Positions 8,955 to 21,560 of a DNA stretch of 64,000 nt are shown in pieces (positions within the stretch are counted from its first letter, which is position 1; the number at the start of each line of letters is the position of its first letter). The DNA lies in NCBI RefSeq assembly GCF_000499845.2, contig NC_023749.2, positions 22,447,451-22,511,450 of the forward strand. Direction: 5' to 3'. Both the position numbers and the translations under genes were made by a program. The stretch is from Phaseolus vulgaris (Eukaryota; Streptophyta; Magnoliopsida; Fabales; Fabaceae). The notes beneath the pieces were generated by a model that ran no database searches, was not told the origin of the DNA, and was given only the letters and a program-made list of their open reading frames with translations.

Positions 8955-11900
8955 TCAACTGAAGTAAAATTTTAAATTGGCTGCATTCCAACTGCGTGGG
9001 ATGGAACCCCCCTCCAAGGTCTCTAGGTTGTATGAACCGTTGCCCTTAGCCTCAGTAATTCTGAAGGGTCCGGTCCACTTAGGAGACAGTTTATTCTCCA
9101 ACTCGTATGGGTGGGCCTTTCTCATAACCAGGTCGCCAATGTGAAACTGCCGCGGCTTTACCTTAGAGCTGTATTGTCGCTCTACTCTTCTCTTTACAGC
9201 TTCCGCTTTGATTCTGGCTTCTTCTCTGGCCTCGTCTAGCAGATCCAGGTTTACCCGCCTCTCTTCATTGGACTCCTCCGCCACAAAGTTTTGAAAACGT
9301 GGCGAGCTCTCGTGTATTTCTACCGGAATCATCGCGTCCGACCCGTACACCAAACTAAAAGGCGTCTCCATAGTAGAGGATTGGGGCGTGGTGTGATATG
9401 CCCATACGATTCTTGGTACCTCTTCCGCCCACGCCCCTTTGGCTTTCTCTAACCTTCTTTTTAACCCCCTCAGCAGAACTCTGTTTGCTGACTCCACTTG
9501 TCCGTTGGTCTGGGGGTGTTCAAACGATGCGAACACCTGTTTGATTCCTACCTCAGCGCACAGATTTCTCAACTGCTGGCTAGCAAACTGGGTCCCGTTA
9601 TCGGATATGAAGTGCCTGGGTACGCCAAAGCGGCACACAATGTAATTCCACACAAAATGCTGTACCTTGTGCGCAGTGATCTGTGCTACGGGCTCTGCCT
9701 CTATCCACTTAGTGAAGTATTCGATGGCGACGATCAAATACTTCATCTGCCTGATTGCCAGTGGGAACGAGCCCAGGATGTCGATTCCCCATGTATGGAA
9801 AGGCCACGGGCTGTATATGGATCGCAATTCTTCTGGCGGCGCCTTGTGCCAGTCGGCGTGCTTTTGGCATTGCCTGCACCGATGGGCGTGTCGTGCGCAG
9901 TCCTCTTTGACTGTTGGCCAGAAGAAACCTGCGCGTATTACCTTGGAGGCTAGGGATCTTCCCCCTACATGGCTCCCGCAGATGCCTTCGTGTAGCTCCG
10001 CCATTATCCTGGTGCACTCGTCGCCACTGACGCATGTTAGGATAGGGTCAGTGAAACCGTGCCTGAACAGCACCCCATCCACCAAAGTATATCTTGCGGC
10101 ATTTCTTTTGACCTTTTTACCCTCTTCAGGCTCCACTGGGAGAGCCCCATCCGCCAGGTATCGCTTGTAGGGCGTCATCCAGGTGTCTCCCTTGGCCAAA
10201 ACGCATACCTGCATCTGCTCTCCCTCGGGCACGCCCGCGTACATGCTGATGCGGGGCGCCCTCTGCGTATCTTGGGTCAAAGAGCAATGACTCCTTGGCC
10301 TTCCCCTTGATGTATAAATCTGGAGGACATCCACCCTATTGTCTTCCACCAATCTACGCGGAGCTTTGAGAGTCTCTTGGATCACTGTCCTCTGTCTACC
10401 CCCCTTGCCTGAGCTGGCCAGCTTTGCAAGCAGGTCAGCTCTGGCATTCTGCTCCCTCGGGACATGTATCAGCTTAAGAGCGTTGAATGCTCCCTTCAAC
10501 AACTGGACGTATTTCAAATACGCTGCCATCTGTGGGTCCTTCGCCTGGAACTCACCCGACACCTGCCCCGTAATCAGCTGGGAGTCGCTCTTCAGCAGGA
10601 GGTTCTGCGCGCCCATCTCCTTGGCCAGGAGCATTCCTGCTATCAGGGCTTCGTATTCTGCCTGATTGTTACTTGCCTTGAAGGCGAAGCGCAGGGCCTG
10701 CTCGATCAGTATGCCGTCGGGTCCTTCCAAGACTATTCCCGCACCGCTCCCTTGTTGGTTGGAAGAGCCATCAACCGAGAGCAGCCACTGCGAACCCACT
10801 TCCACCTCTTGCTCACCTCCGGGCGAAAGTTCCGCTATAAAATTTGCGTACACCTGCCCTTTGATGGATCCTCTAGGCTCATACTGGATGTCGAATTCTG
10901 ACAGTTCTACCGCCCAGCGCACCATTCTTCCCGCCACATCAGGCTTCTGCAGCACTTTCTGTATAGGGAGGTTGGTCATCACCACCACCATAAAGCTGTG
11001 GAAGTAATGACGGAGCCTCCTGGCAGAAAATACTACCGCTAGCGCCGCCTTCTCTAGCGCTTGGTACCTCGTCTCAGCTCCCTGTAATGCCTTCCTTACA
11101 AAATAGATGGGCTTCTGACTCTGGTCCTGCTCCTGGACTAACACAGAACTGATGGCCCGCTCCGTTACAGTAAAATATAACCGGAGGGGCACGCCCACTA
11201 CCGGCTTGCAGAGGACCGGTGGCGTCACCAGGTACTCCTTCAGCTTAATGAAAGCCGCTTCGCATTCATCAGTCCATGCAAAGCGACTATTTCTCTTGAG
11301 GCACTGGAAATAGGGGTGCCCCTTCTCTCCTCCGGCGGAAACAGACCTCGAGAGCGCCGCCATCCACCCTGTCAGCTGCTGCACCTCCTTTACCGACGTC
11401 GGGCTTCACATGGCGATAATCGCCGCGCATTTGTCGGGGTTCGCCTCTATCCCCCTCTCTGTGAGCATAAAACCCAAGAACTTACCGACCTCTACCCCGA
11501 AAACACACTTCTCTGGGTTTAACTTGAGGCGGTACTTGGATATTGTGATGAACAACTCCTCCAGGTCCGCCATGTGCTGCGCCCTATTCTGCGACGCCAC
11601 CACCATGTCGTCTACATAGGCGTACACATTCCTCCCGAGCATTGGCGCCAGGACCTTATCCATTAACCTTTGGTACGTGGCGCCCGCATTTTTCAGCCCA
11701 AAAGGCATCACCTTATAGCAGTAACTGCAAGTCACAGTCCTGAATGTCGTTTTGTTCTCGTCTCTTGGATGCATCTTGATTTGGTTGTACCCTGAAAAGG
11801 CGTCCAGGAAACTCAGCACCTTGCTGCCGGACGCACTGTCTACCAAGGCGTCGATGCTGGGCAGTGGATACGAGTCCTTCGGGCATGCCTTATTCAGGTC

Positions 11901-14372
11901 CGTGAAGTCAACACACATCCTTCACTTTCCGTTCGCCTTTTTCACCAAGACGACGTTGGCAAGCCACTCAGGGTATTGAATCTCCCTGATGTGGCCTGCA
12001 CTCAACAGCTTATGCGTTTCGTCTTTCACCACCTGCTGTCGTTCCTCATTGAACTTTCTCCTTCTCTGACGCACGGGGCGGACCGTGGCGTCCATGCTGA
12101 GGTGGTGACACAGGAAATCGGGGTCGATGCCTGGCATATCCGAGGCGGACCATGCGCAGGCATCCAGGTGGCGTGAAATCACTTCCGCCACTCCTTCCTG
12201 TTCTTCTGGGCTCAGCGAACTTCCTAACTTGAATGTCTTGCCGCCAATCTCCCTATCTACGGCGTTAGCCGCAGGCTGTTCCCTGCTATCGTCTTCGACG
12301 GGCGCCGCCTCTTCCATGGGCGCCGCGTCGTCAGGGCCTTCCTCCATAGGCGCATCTGCTTCGGGCATCGCCCTCTCCGCTATGGCCTCATTAGGCGTCG
12401 ACCCAGCGGGCGTCTCCTCAATCATCGTCATGTCCGCGCTCGGCGGACGTTCATACACCATGAACACGCCTCTCTTCGTTTTCAGGCTGTTCTCATAGAA
12501 TTTCCTGGCCTCCTCCTGGTCCGACCTGATGACTATCACCTGGCCATTGAGGTCCGGCAGCTTCATCTTCAAGTGGCGTGTGGAGGACACCGCGTTCAAA
12601 CGGTTTAACGCCGGCCTGCCCAGCAAAATATTGTAGGCGGAGTTGGCGTTCACGACCAGGTACCGGATGCTTTCGGTACGGGAGGCCTCTCCGTCTGTGA
12701 ACGTAGTCCTCAACTCCAGGTAACCCCGGACTTCCACCTGGTTATCCCCGAACCCATACAGGCACCCCGTATAGGGACTCAACAGATCGGGGGACAACCG
12801 TAACTTATTAAAGGTCGACAGAAACATGACGTCTGCCAAACTTCCTTGGTCGACAAGCACTCTGTGCACCTTCCTTCCGGCTGTGACGACCGAGATGACA
12901 ACGGGATCGTTGTCGTGGGGTACCACATCTCGGAGGTCTCTTCTCGTGAACACGAGATCCAACTCCCATGGCTCCCCCGAGAGCCTCTCTTCAATCGAAT
13001 TTACCCCCCTCGCGTATTTCTTCCGCTGGGAGGCGGTGGGTCCCCCGCCGGAAAAACCTCCAGCAATGGTGTGGACCTCACCAAGCACAGGCATCTCGTG
13101 TGCTGGTTCTTCCGCCGGCGGTGGCAAGGTGGCGGTCGTTGTGGGCTCTGCGACATAATCCTTCAAAAACCCAGTTCTCACCAGCTCATCTAGCTGGTAA
13201 CCCAACGACAGGCAGTTATCAATGTGGTGCCCGAAAGCTTCGTGGAACTCACACCAAGAGTCTTTGCGAGGCCCTAACACCTTGTCGGTCTTCGCCGGTC
13301 GCCTCAGCCTCTCGGCTATATTAGGCATGGCGATCAGGTCTTTCAGTTCTACCACAAAATTGTACCTCGCCGGTCTCGCTCTTTCTCTGGCCGGGCGATC
13401 GCCTCCCGCCGGACCCCGGGGCTGGGGTTTTCTGGCCTCGTAGGGGCGTCTCGCCTCTGGCTTCTTTCTTCCCGTCGTGGTCTCATTGACCCTGACGGGT
13501 TGAGCTCGCTCCGGTCCCCTCGGGCGTGAGGGTAGAACGCTGGTGCGCTTCACATACACCTCCCCTTCAGAAGCAATATGTTCTACCGCCCTACGCCGTA
13601 GTTCAGCGAACGTCCTAGGGCGGTTGCGGATGATGGATTCTCCAAAAGGACCGGGGCATACGCCTTTCACAAATGCGTACACGATCATAGGCTCCTCTGT
13701 CGTACCAACCTTCACGACCTGGGCCCCGAAGCGATTGATATACTCCTTCAGGGTCTCCCCTTGATACTGCTTCACATCAAACAGGTCGTAAGAGACCGGC
13801 GGCGGGGCCTTGTTGGCTAAGTATTGTTCCCTGAACAACCGTGACAACTAGCGGAAAGACGTGATATGACCATCTGGAAGGCTGATGAACCAATCCATGG
13901 CCATCCCGGTCAGGGTGCTCATAAAGAGCTTGCACTTGGCAGCGTCAGAACCGCCTACCAGGACCATCTGTGTGTGAAATGCAGCAAGGTGCGTCTCTGG
14001 GTCCTCCATCCCGGTGAAGATCACCTTGGGCCCCGCGAACGTGTTCGGGATCACTGCATCTAGGATCTCCTGCGAGAAGGGAGTGGAAAACTCCCTTGGT
14101 GGGGAATGATTCTCCATTTCATCATGCCCTTGCCGCCTCCGATCATTTCTCAGGCCCTGGCGCAACTCCTCATTTACACGGTGGAGCTCTTCATTTCGCT
14201 CATGCAAGGCATCGAGATCTGCCTGTATACGTTCCTGTTCCAGTTTCGACTCCGCCATGTCATGCTGCAGTCCCCTCATTATCTCCAGGACCTGTTGCAT
14301 GGATAGTTCTGCTGGGGCTGCGCGTGCTGTACTTCGTTTGGTGGGGGCCATTGTCACTCCAACCTCCTCCAA
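8955..14372 (-). pseudogene. gag-pol: gag-protease-RT-RNase H-aRNase H-integrase polyprotein of element A, three stops
   Basis: One frame of 1,806 codons with no frameshift. Gag: coiled N-terminus, WCEFHEAFGHHIDNC zinc-knuckle-like motif near 13240. Protease: VLVDQGSLAD near 12850. RT: LSFLDAFSGYNQI and AYVDDMVV. First RNase H: KPIYFVRKAL and QALEKAALAVVF. A second, archaeal-type RNase H: VDGSSNQQGSG, NQAEYEALIAGM, LLKSDSQL, NARADLLAKL, giving D-E-D-D. Integrase: HEGICGSH and CRQCQ zinc motif, then WGIDILG, SDNGTQF, NGQVESANR (DDE). Stops are at 13848 (TAG), 11922 (TGA) and 11406 (TGA). Family alignment suggests Gln, Trp and Arg codons there, each one transition away. Order and dual RNase H mark the Tat/Ogre group. 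The likely start is 14372 or 14351. Confidence 0.92.
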
Positions 14373-14430
14373 CGTTACTGCGACTTAGTAGATTTTCTTG
14401 AACTTGTGATGGGACTGATGTTTTATATCT

Positions 14431-14448
14431 GCCCCACGGTGGGCGCCA
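14431..14448 (-). other. Primer binding site of element A
   Basis: On the minus strand TGGCGCCCACCGTGGGGC begins two bases inside the 5' LTR. The identical 18-mer is found at the same place in elements C and K. The tRNA it matches should be determined by search; I do not assign it. Confidence 0.88.
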
Positions 14449-14450
14449 AA

Positions 14451-15705
14451 TGTTCCGTCCGGTTGACCGGGACGTCTTCGTGCGCGACCTCAACCGTCAG
14501 CTAGGGACCCCTTCCCACTGGTTACCTGTGGAAACCTGCAAAAAAGAGGACAAAGGGGCGCCCTAGCGGCCGTTTGCACTCCGACGCTCAAGTCAGCCAG
14601 CAAGAAACACCAAAACTGTTCACCTACGTCTCTGAGCACCGCGTATGGCACTCTGAAGGTGGTAAAAAGAACTGTGTATTGTGTGTTTGTGTTCTCTCTC
14701 TTAGGCAAAGATATTCCCCAGTCCCTTGTTCGTAACCCTGAAGCACGAGCAAGCAACTAGAGAGTTCTGGTAAATTTGCCAAAAGTTCGAACCCTGTTTC
14801 CAACATTCTCAGCGCTATTTAAACTACCCAAGCATTTAAAGCGCCTTAAAGCGCCTTTAATTACAAATGTAACGCGCTCAATCAGCGTATCTAATTAGAA
14901 AACGTAGCGCATTTAAGACGTTGAAACGCTTGGGAGCCATTATAGTACATGAACGCTCGAAACGGGAATTGTATTGAATGACTTTAATTACCTGGCACCT
15001 GACTAAAGGGTGTTTCTATTCTGACATGGCTATTGTACACGTGGAGGGCCTCACGACGCCGTGACCCCATCTGGGGGCGTTTCTGCCCACCTGGGGACGT
15101 TTCTACGTGTGAGTCCTCCTGCTTGGGAGTGCTACTGCGCTAGGGGTGACTTTTTGGGTGCCAACTCATGCCCCCAATCATCTAGTCACTTACTCTGAGA
15201 GCGTATCTGCCTTCCTCTCGTACCCTGCACCCGGTTACCCTGGGCGTGACCTTCCTCTTGGGTCGTATCTGTCCCAAAGGCGTCTCTGGGGCGGCAGGGA
15301 TACTTCGCGAGTCAGGCTGCTCTACACTGGTGCTATCACTATGGCCTTGAAGCCACCTTTTCTTTCTCCTTATCATTGCCCCGGGTTGCCGAGACCTGAG
15401 GCCTTCCCACGGCGTCGCTCCCACCATGGTCTTTCCTACCCATGGGTATCGGGGAAGCGCACGGCGATTGCCTTGCTTTGGTACTGTTTGATCTGGCGAC
15501 GCCCTGGTTGGGCGACGCCTTCACCTGGGCGACGCCTTACCTAGGCGACGCCTTGCCCTGGCGACGCACCTTCTTGGCGACGCTGGCACTTGGCGTCTCT
15601 TCACCTAGGCAACGCCTTGTGTTGACTTTGACCCCTGGTGTTGACTTTGACCCCTGGTGTTGAATTTGACCTTGCTTAGTCAACGCCGGGGTACGGGACG
15701 GTACA
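14451..15705 (-). repeat. 5' LTR of element A
   Basis: 1,255 bp, about 98% like 1985-3224. It has one extra GGCGACGCC-type unit near 15535-15550. It carries a CCATGG hairpin at 15424-15445 and ends ACA before the TCATC duplication. Confidence 0.95.
14536..14597 (-). promoter_or_regulatory. Conserved R/U5 block with splice-acceptor-like end (element A)
   Basis: On the element strand: CTGAC (14592-14596), CTTGAGCGTCGGAGTG, CAAACGGCCGCTAGGGCGCC, a pyrimidine tract, then TTTTTTGCAG|GTTTC (AG at 14536-14537). CTGAC fits the plant branch-point pattern about 55 nt before the AG. The same layout is found in the LTRs of C, K, E/D and H, whose LTRs are otherwise dissimilar. Splicing here is an inference. 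Confidence 0.5.
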
Positions 15706-16708
15706 TCATCTGTAATCATAACTCTTGTTTTACGCTTGATTCACGCTTAAACGCTACCTGCTTTATCCTTGCATGCTTGCCTCTACTTCTGCTTCCTATG
15801 TCATGCTGCGTGCGTTACCTCCGGCACTCCCCTCCATTGTGTTTAGGAGGGCTTGTTTCATCTGTACTGAGTGTGCACGCTCAAGGAGGGACCTGCTCTG
15901 GGTGTCCTTAGAGTGTCTAACACTTGGAGCAAAGTCGCGCTTTGGAGCCCACGCCCATGGAGAGGTCTGTATAACAGCGTCGTATCGTCCATGGAGTGTG
16001 TCAAACACCAAGGCAACTTGTCCCTTATCTCTTCGGTGCTTGGTGACCACGCCTGAGGAGAGGCCTGTTACAGCAGTGTCGTATCGTCCTCAGGGTGTCC
16101 AAAAACACCAAGGCGAAGTGCTCCCATCTGATGTCGGGGCTAGTTATTCATACTTGAGGAGGGGGCGTCCCAAAGGAATCCCTTAACCCCTGCTCAAGGA
16201 CTAAAACTCCCAGATTTTACCCTGTGTTGGACATACTTGATATCTTGACCTCTAGGCGAACGTACGTGTTCTTACTACTTTCTTTGGATTCTGATGTCTG
16301 CTCCCTATTCGGCGATGCCTACGTTTGGCGATGCCTCACGTTGGCGACCCTTTATCTGGGCGATGTTCCACCTTCGCGACATCTCCTTTTGGCGACGGCT
16401 TGTTTAGGCGATGCCTACGTTTGGCGACGCCTCACCCTAGCGGCATCTCATTGGCTCGAGTACAAATGTGAGATTTTGGCGACACCCCCTTCTTGGCGAC
16501 GCCAACGTTTGGCGACGCCTCACCTTGGCGATGCCTTGAGTCTTTGTCTTTTATCTCTTTAACCTTTGATCTTACACTTTGAGTGGGAGGAGAAAAAACT
16601 GAGACAAAGTTTTCTTGAACTTCTCTTTTACTTGGGTGACCTCATTAAAAAACCCCCGAGAGGGAAAAAGAGTGTCCCCTTTACAATTCGTATTTCGTTA
16701 TTCATAAC
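15706..16708. repeat. Internal spacer of element B with stem-loop modules and GGCGACGCC array
   Basis: It starts with the right TCATC duplication of A. The paired stem-loop modules are at about 15918-16113 (same stems as 21-194). Degenerate GGCGACGCC/GGCGATGCC units fill about 16300-16540. As in A, this spacer separates converging pol and accessory genes. No coding potential is convincing. Confidence 0.6.
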
Positions 16709-19700
16709 TTAACTGAAATAAAATTTTAAATTGGCCGCATTCCAGCTGCGTGGAATGGGACCTCCTTCCAAAGTCTCTAGATCGTATGAACCATTCCCCT
16801 TGGCTTTGGTGACTCTGAAGGGTCTGGTCCATTTGGGAGATAACTTATTTTCTAGCTCATATGGGTGAGCCTTCCTCATGACTAAGTCACCGACCTGGAA
16901 TTGCCGCGGCTTCACCTTGGAGCTATACTGTCGCTCCACTCTTCTCTTTACTGCCTCGGCCTTTATTCTTGCTTCCTCCCTGGCTTCGTCTAGTAAGTCT
17001 AGGTTCACTCGCCTTTCTTCAGCCACGAAATTCTGGTAACGTGGCGAGCTTTCGTGGATCTCAACTGGGATCATCACGTCTGACCCATATACTAGACTGA
17101 AAGGTGTTTCCATGGTGGCGGATTGAGGTGTGGTGTGGTACGCCAATACAATCCTTGGCACTTCCTCTGCCCACGCCCCTTTGGCTTTCTCTAATCTTCT
17201 CTTCAGCCCTCTCAGCAAAACTCTATTCGCTGACTCTACTTGTCCATTCGTCTGGGGGTGTTCGACTGATGCAAACACCTGCTTGATGCCTACCTCTGCG
17301 CACAGGTTTCTCAGTTGTTGGCTTGCAAACTGGGTCCCATTGTCGGACACCAGCCGCGTAGGTACACCGAAGCGACACACGATGTTCTTCCAAACAAAGT
17401 GCTGCACCTTGTGCGCAGTAATCAGGGCCACGGGCTCCGCCTCTATCCACTTGGTGAAGTATTCAATGGCGACGATTAGGTACTTCATCTGTCTTATCGC
17501 CAATGGGAAAGGGCCTAGGATGTTGATTCCCCACGTATGAAAGGGCCATGGACTATATATGGATCTCAACTCCTCTGGCGGCGCCTTGTGCCAGTCAGCG
17601 TGCCTCTGACACTGCTTGCAACGCTGGGCGTGCCGCACGCAATCCTCTTTCGCTGTTGGCCAGTAGAAACCGCACGTATCACTTTAGAAGCTAAAGACCT
17701 TCCTCCCACGTGACTCCCGCAGATACCTTCGTGGAGTTCAGCCATTATCCTGGTGCACTCGTCGCCGCTTACGCACGTCAGGATGGGGTGTGTGAACCCG
17801 TGTCTGAACAATATCCCATCTACCAGGGTGTATCTTGCAGCGTTCCTCTTAATCTTCTTGCTTTCTTCTGGTTCTGCTAGGAGAATCCCATCCGCCAGGT
17901 ACCGCCTGTATGGTGTCATCCAAGTGTCTCCTTTGGCCAAAGCATATATCTGTGTATGCTTTCCTTCCTCCGGTGCGTCCGCATATGTGCTGATGCGGGG
18001 TGCCTTCATCGTATCTTGAGTTAAAGAACGATGACTCCTCGGTCTTCCTTTCGCTGTACAAATATGGAGGACGTCCACCCTGTTATCTTCCACGAATTTT
18101 CGCAGAGCTTTGAGCCTCTCTTGGATTACTGTCCTCTGTCTGCCCCCCTTGCCTGAGATGGCCAGCTTGGCAAGCAGGTCAGCTCTGGCATTCTGCTCCC
18201 TTGGGACATGTACTAGCTCAAGAGCGCTAAATGCTCCCTTCAGCAGCTGGACATACCCCAGATACGCCGCCATTTGTGGGTCCTTAGCTTGAAATTCTCC
18301 CGAGACTTACCCTGTGATCAGCTGTGAATCACTCTTTACCAAGAGGTTCTGTGCACCCATCTCCTTGGCCAGGAGCATCCCTGCGATCAGTGCCTCGTAC
18401 TCAGCTTGGTTATTACTTGCTTTAAAAGCGAAACGTAGAGCTTGCTCGATCAACACACCATTAGGTCCCTCAAAGACTATTCCTGTTCCACTTCCTTGTT
18501 GATTGGAGGAGCCATCGACTGAGAGCAACCACTGCGATCCTGACTCCACCTCTTGGTCGCCTCCGGGTGAGAGCTCTGCAACGAAATCCGCATATACCTG
18601 TCCTTTGATAGATCCTCTGGGCTCGTACTGGATATCAAACTCTGACAGCTCCACCGCCCAGCGAACCATCCTTCCAGCAACATCAGGTTTCTGCAGTACC
18701 TTTTGGATGGGGAGGTTCGTCAATCACCACTACTGTAAAATTGTGAAAGTAATGGTGGAGCCTCCTGACCGAGAATACCAGGCCAATGCTGCCTTTTCCA
18801 GCAACTGATACCTCGTTTCTGGGCCTTGCAAGGCCTTACTCACAAAATAGATGGGCCTCTGTACTTAGTCCTGCACCTGGACTAGCACAGAACTGATGGC
18901 CCACTCTGTTACCGCAAAGTATAGTCGGAGGGGCACGTCTGCCACTGGTTTGCAAAGTACTCTTTCAACTTGAGGAAAGCTGCTTCACACTCGTCAGTCC
19001 ACGCAAAGCGACTATTTCTCTTGAGGCACTGGAAATAGGGGTGTCCCTTCTCTCCACCTGCAGAAACGAATCTTGATAATGCCGCCGTTCGCCCTGTCAG
19101 TTGTTGCACTTCCTTCACTGATGTTGGGCTCCTCATAGCGATGATGGTTGCGCACTTATCAGGGTTTGCCTCAATCCCTCTCTCTGTAAGCATGAAGCCT
19201 AAAAACTTTCCTTCCTCAACCCCGAAGACACACTTCTCAGGGTTCAACTTGAGGCGATACTTTGAGATGGTGGCAAACAACTCTTCCAGACCTGTCGTAT
19301 GTTGCCTCCTGTGGCGCGAAGTTACCACCATGTCATCCACGTAGGCTTGTACGTTCCTCCCTAACATAGGCGCCAGGACCTTGTCCATTAACCTCTGGTA
19401 GGTGGCGCCTGCATTTTTTAACCCGAACGGCATCACCTTGTAGCAGTAGCTACATGTCTCTGTCATGAATACTGTTTTACCCTCGTCCTTCGGGTGCATT
19501 TTGATCTGATTGTACCCCGAAAAGCGTCCAAAAAGCTCAGTATATCGCAACTCGAGGCACTATCCACCAGGGCGTTAATGCTGGGTAGTGGATATGAATC
19601 CTTGGGGCACGCCTTGTTCAAGTTTGTGAAGTCCACACACATCCTCCACTTCCCGTTCGCTTTCTTCACCAGAACGACGTTGGCCAGCCATTCGGGGTAC

Positions 19701-19987
19701 TGGATATCCCGAATGTGACCAGCACTCAACAACTTATGTGTCTCTTCCTTTACCACGAGGTGCCTTTCTTCGTTAAACTTTCTCTTCCTTTGCCGCACAT
19801 GGCGAACTGTGGCATCCATGCTAAGGTGGTGGCATAAAAAGTCAGGGTCGATGCCTGGCATGTCTGAGGCGGACCACGCGAAAGCATCTAAGTGACGTGA
19901 AATCACCTTCGCCCTTTCGTCGTGTTCCCCTTGGCTCAAAAAACGCCCTAGCTTGAACGTTTTGTCGCCAATCTGTCTCTCCACCAC
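16709..19987 (-). pseudogene. pol: Decayed pol of element B (RT, two RNase H, integrase)
   Basis: Segments in differing frames are clearly homologous to A. Integrase (16709-17638) has WGINILG, SDNGTQF and NGQVESANR, with one Asp-context change (GIN for GID: an Asn replaces the first catalytic Asp). A stretch at 17566-18273 holds the end of the second RNase H and the integrase zinc region. 18307-18723 holds the start of the second RNase H (VDGSSNQQGSG, NQAEYEALIAG). 18909-19987 holds RT with AYVDDMVV. Frameshifts or deletions occur near 17650, 18300, 18725-18900 and 19530. Non-functional. Confidence 0.9.
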
Positions 19988-20061
19988 ATTGGCCGCCGGT
20001 TGGTCTCTGCTATCTTCCTTTGGGGGCTTCGCCCGATAGTGCTCTCTAGGCGACGCCTCTT

Positions 20062-21560
20062 CTACGAGCGAACCGTCATCATGCCTCTCCTCTGTGCGCG
20101 CGTCGCCCCTACGGGTGCGGCCTCGACAGGTGTTGACTTCGTAGGCGTCGCCTCGTTCAAGGGTTCTACTTCCATCGCTGTGTCTGAACTCGGTGGACGT
20201 TCGAATACCATGAACACACCTCTTTTTGTCTTTAAACTGTTTTCATAGCATTTTCGCGCTTCTTCTTGATCTGACTTGATGACAATCACCCTGCCACTGA
20301 GATCCGGCAGCTTCATCTTCATGTGGCGCGTGGAGGCTACTGCTTTCAGCCTATTCAACGCCGGTCTCCCCAACAGGATGTTGTAAGCCGAATTGGCGTT
20401 TACAACTAAGTACCGAATGCTTTCAGTACGGGAGGCCGCCCCATCTGTGAATGTCGTCCTCAACTCCAAGTAGCCACGTACTTCCACCTGATTGTCAGCA
20501 AACCCGTACAAGCACCCGGTGTAGGGCCTCAAAAGGTCGGGAGACAACCGTAGCTTGTTGAAGGTCGACCAGAACATAACATCTGCAGAACTTCCCTGGT
20601 CGTCTAGCACCCTGTGCACCTTTCTTCCTGCTGTGACAATCGAAATGACCACGGGGTCATTGTCGTGTGGGACGACATCTCGCAGGTCCGCCCTCGTGAA
20701 CACGAGGTCTGACTCCCACGGGTCACCTGAGATCTTTTCGTCAATCGAATTTACTCCCCTCGCATATTTCTTGCGTTGGGATGCAGTGGGTCCCCCTCTC
20801 GAAAAACCACCAGAAATGGTGTGGACTTCGCCATGGACTGGCATCTCATGCGCTTGATCATCCGCTGGTTCTGGCAGGGCCACAGTCGTGGTGGGTTCAG
20901 CGAGATAATCCTTTAAGAACCTGCTTTTTACTAACTCGTCCAACTGGTACCCCAGCGATAGGCAGTTATTGATGTGGTGACCGAAAGCTTCGTGGAACTC
21001 ACACCAAGAGTCCTTACGAGGTCCTAGCACCTTGTCAGTCTTCACAGGTCGCCTCAATCTTTCAGCTATATTAGGTACATCGCTTAGGTCCTTCAACTCC
21101 ACTACGAAGTCGTACCTTGCTGGTCTGGCCCTTTCTCTAGCCGGACGATTTCCTCCCACTTGACCCCTGGGTTGGGGTTTTCTTGCCTCGTAGGGGCGCC
21201 TCCCTTCCTGATTCTTCCTTCCCGTTGTGGTCTCGTTGACCCTGACGGGTTGAGCCCGTGTCTGTGCTCTCGAGCGTGTGGGTACAACACTCGTGCGCTT
21301 CTCGCACACCTCTCCCTCAGAGGCGATGTGCTCTACTGCGCGACGCCTTATTTCAGCGAAGGTCCTGAGGCGATTGCGAATGATTGATTCGCCAAAGGGG
21401 CCAAGGTATACGCCTTTCCTGAACGTGTACACGATCATGGGCTCCTTCGTAGTGCCGACCTTCACCACTTGAGCCCCGAAACGGTTGATGTACTCCTTCA
21501 AAGTCTCACCCTGATATTGTTTCACGTCGAACAGATCATACGAAACGGGCAGCGGGGCCC
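20062..21560 (-). pseudogene. gag: Truncated gag-protease of element B
   Basis: It reads open from SYDLFDVKQYQGETL (middle of gag) through WCEFHEAFGHHINNC and the protease region (VLDDQGSSAD, where A has VLVDQGS) to near 20070. The gag N-terminus, leader and primer site are missing. Near 21560 the sequence jumps straight into LTR sequence, and the first ~20 codons of the open frame before SYDLF are LTR-derived. The frame then shifts before RT. Confidence 0.85.

Larger units (their letters stand above)
1985..15705 (-). mobile_element. Element A: full-length Tat-lineage Ty3/gypsy element with two antisense accessory genes
   Basis: 13,721 bp, bounded by TG...CA LTRs (14451-15705 as 5', 1985-3224 as 3') and a TCATC target duplication. 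Primer site and polypurine tract fix the orientation as minus. Gag-pol is one continuous frame broken only by three stop codons. Two accessory genes lie on the plus strand between pol and the 3' LTR. By eye the LTRs differ by about 25 substitutions plus one 15-16 bp unit gain in about 1,240 bp, near 2%. At the often-used 1.3e-8 substitutions per site per year this would mean roughly 0.8 million years. It inserted into element B. Confidence 0.93.

Noticed and set aside
9439..10901. Plus-strand open frames over the pol region (and similar ones over 12127-13764, 20000-21387, 36794-38712)
   Set aside because: Shadows of gag-pol on the other strand; no domain, no start context, and they vanish in the homologous copies.
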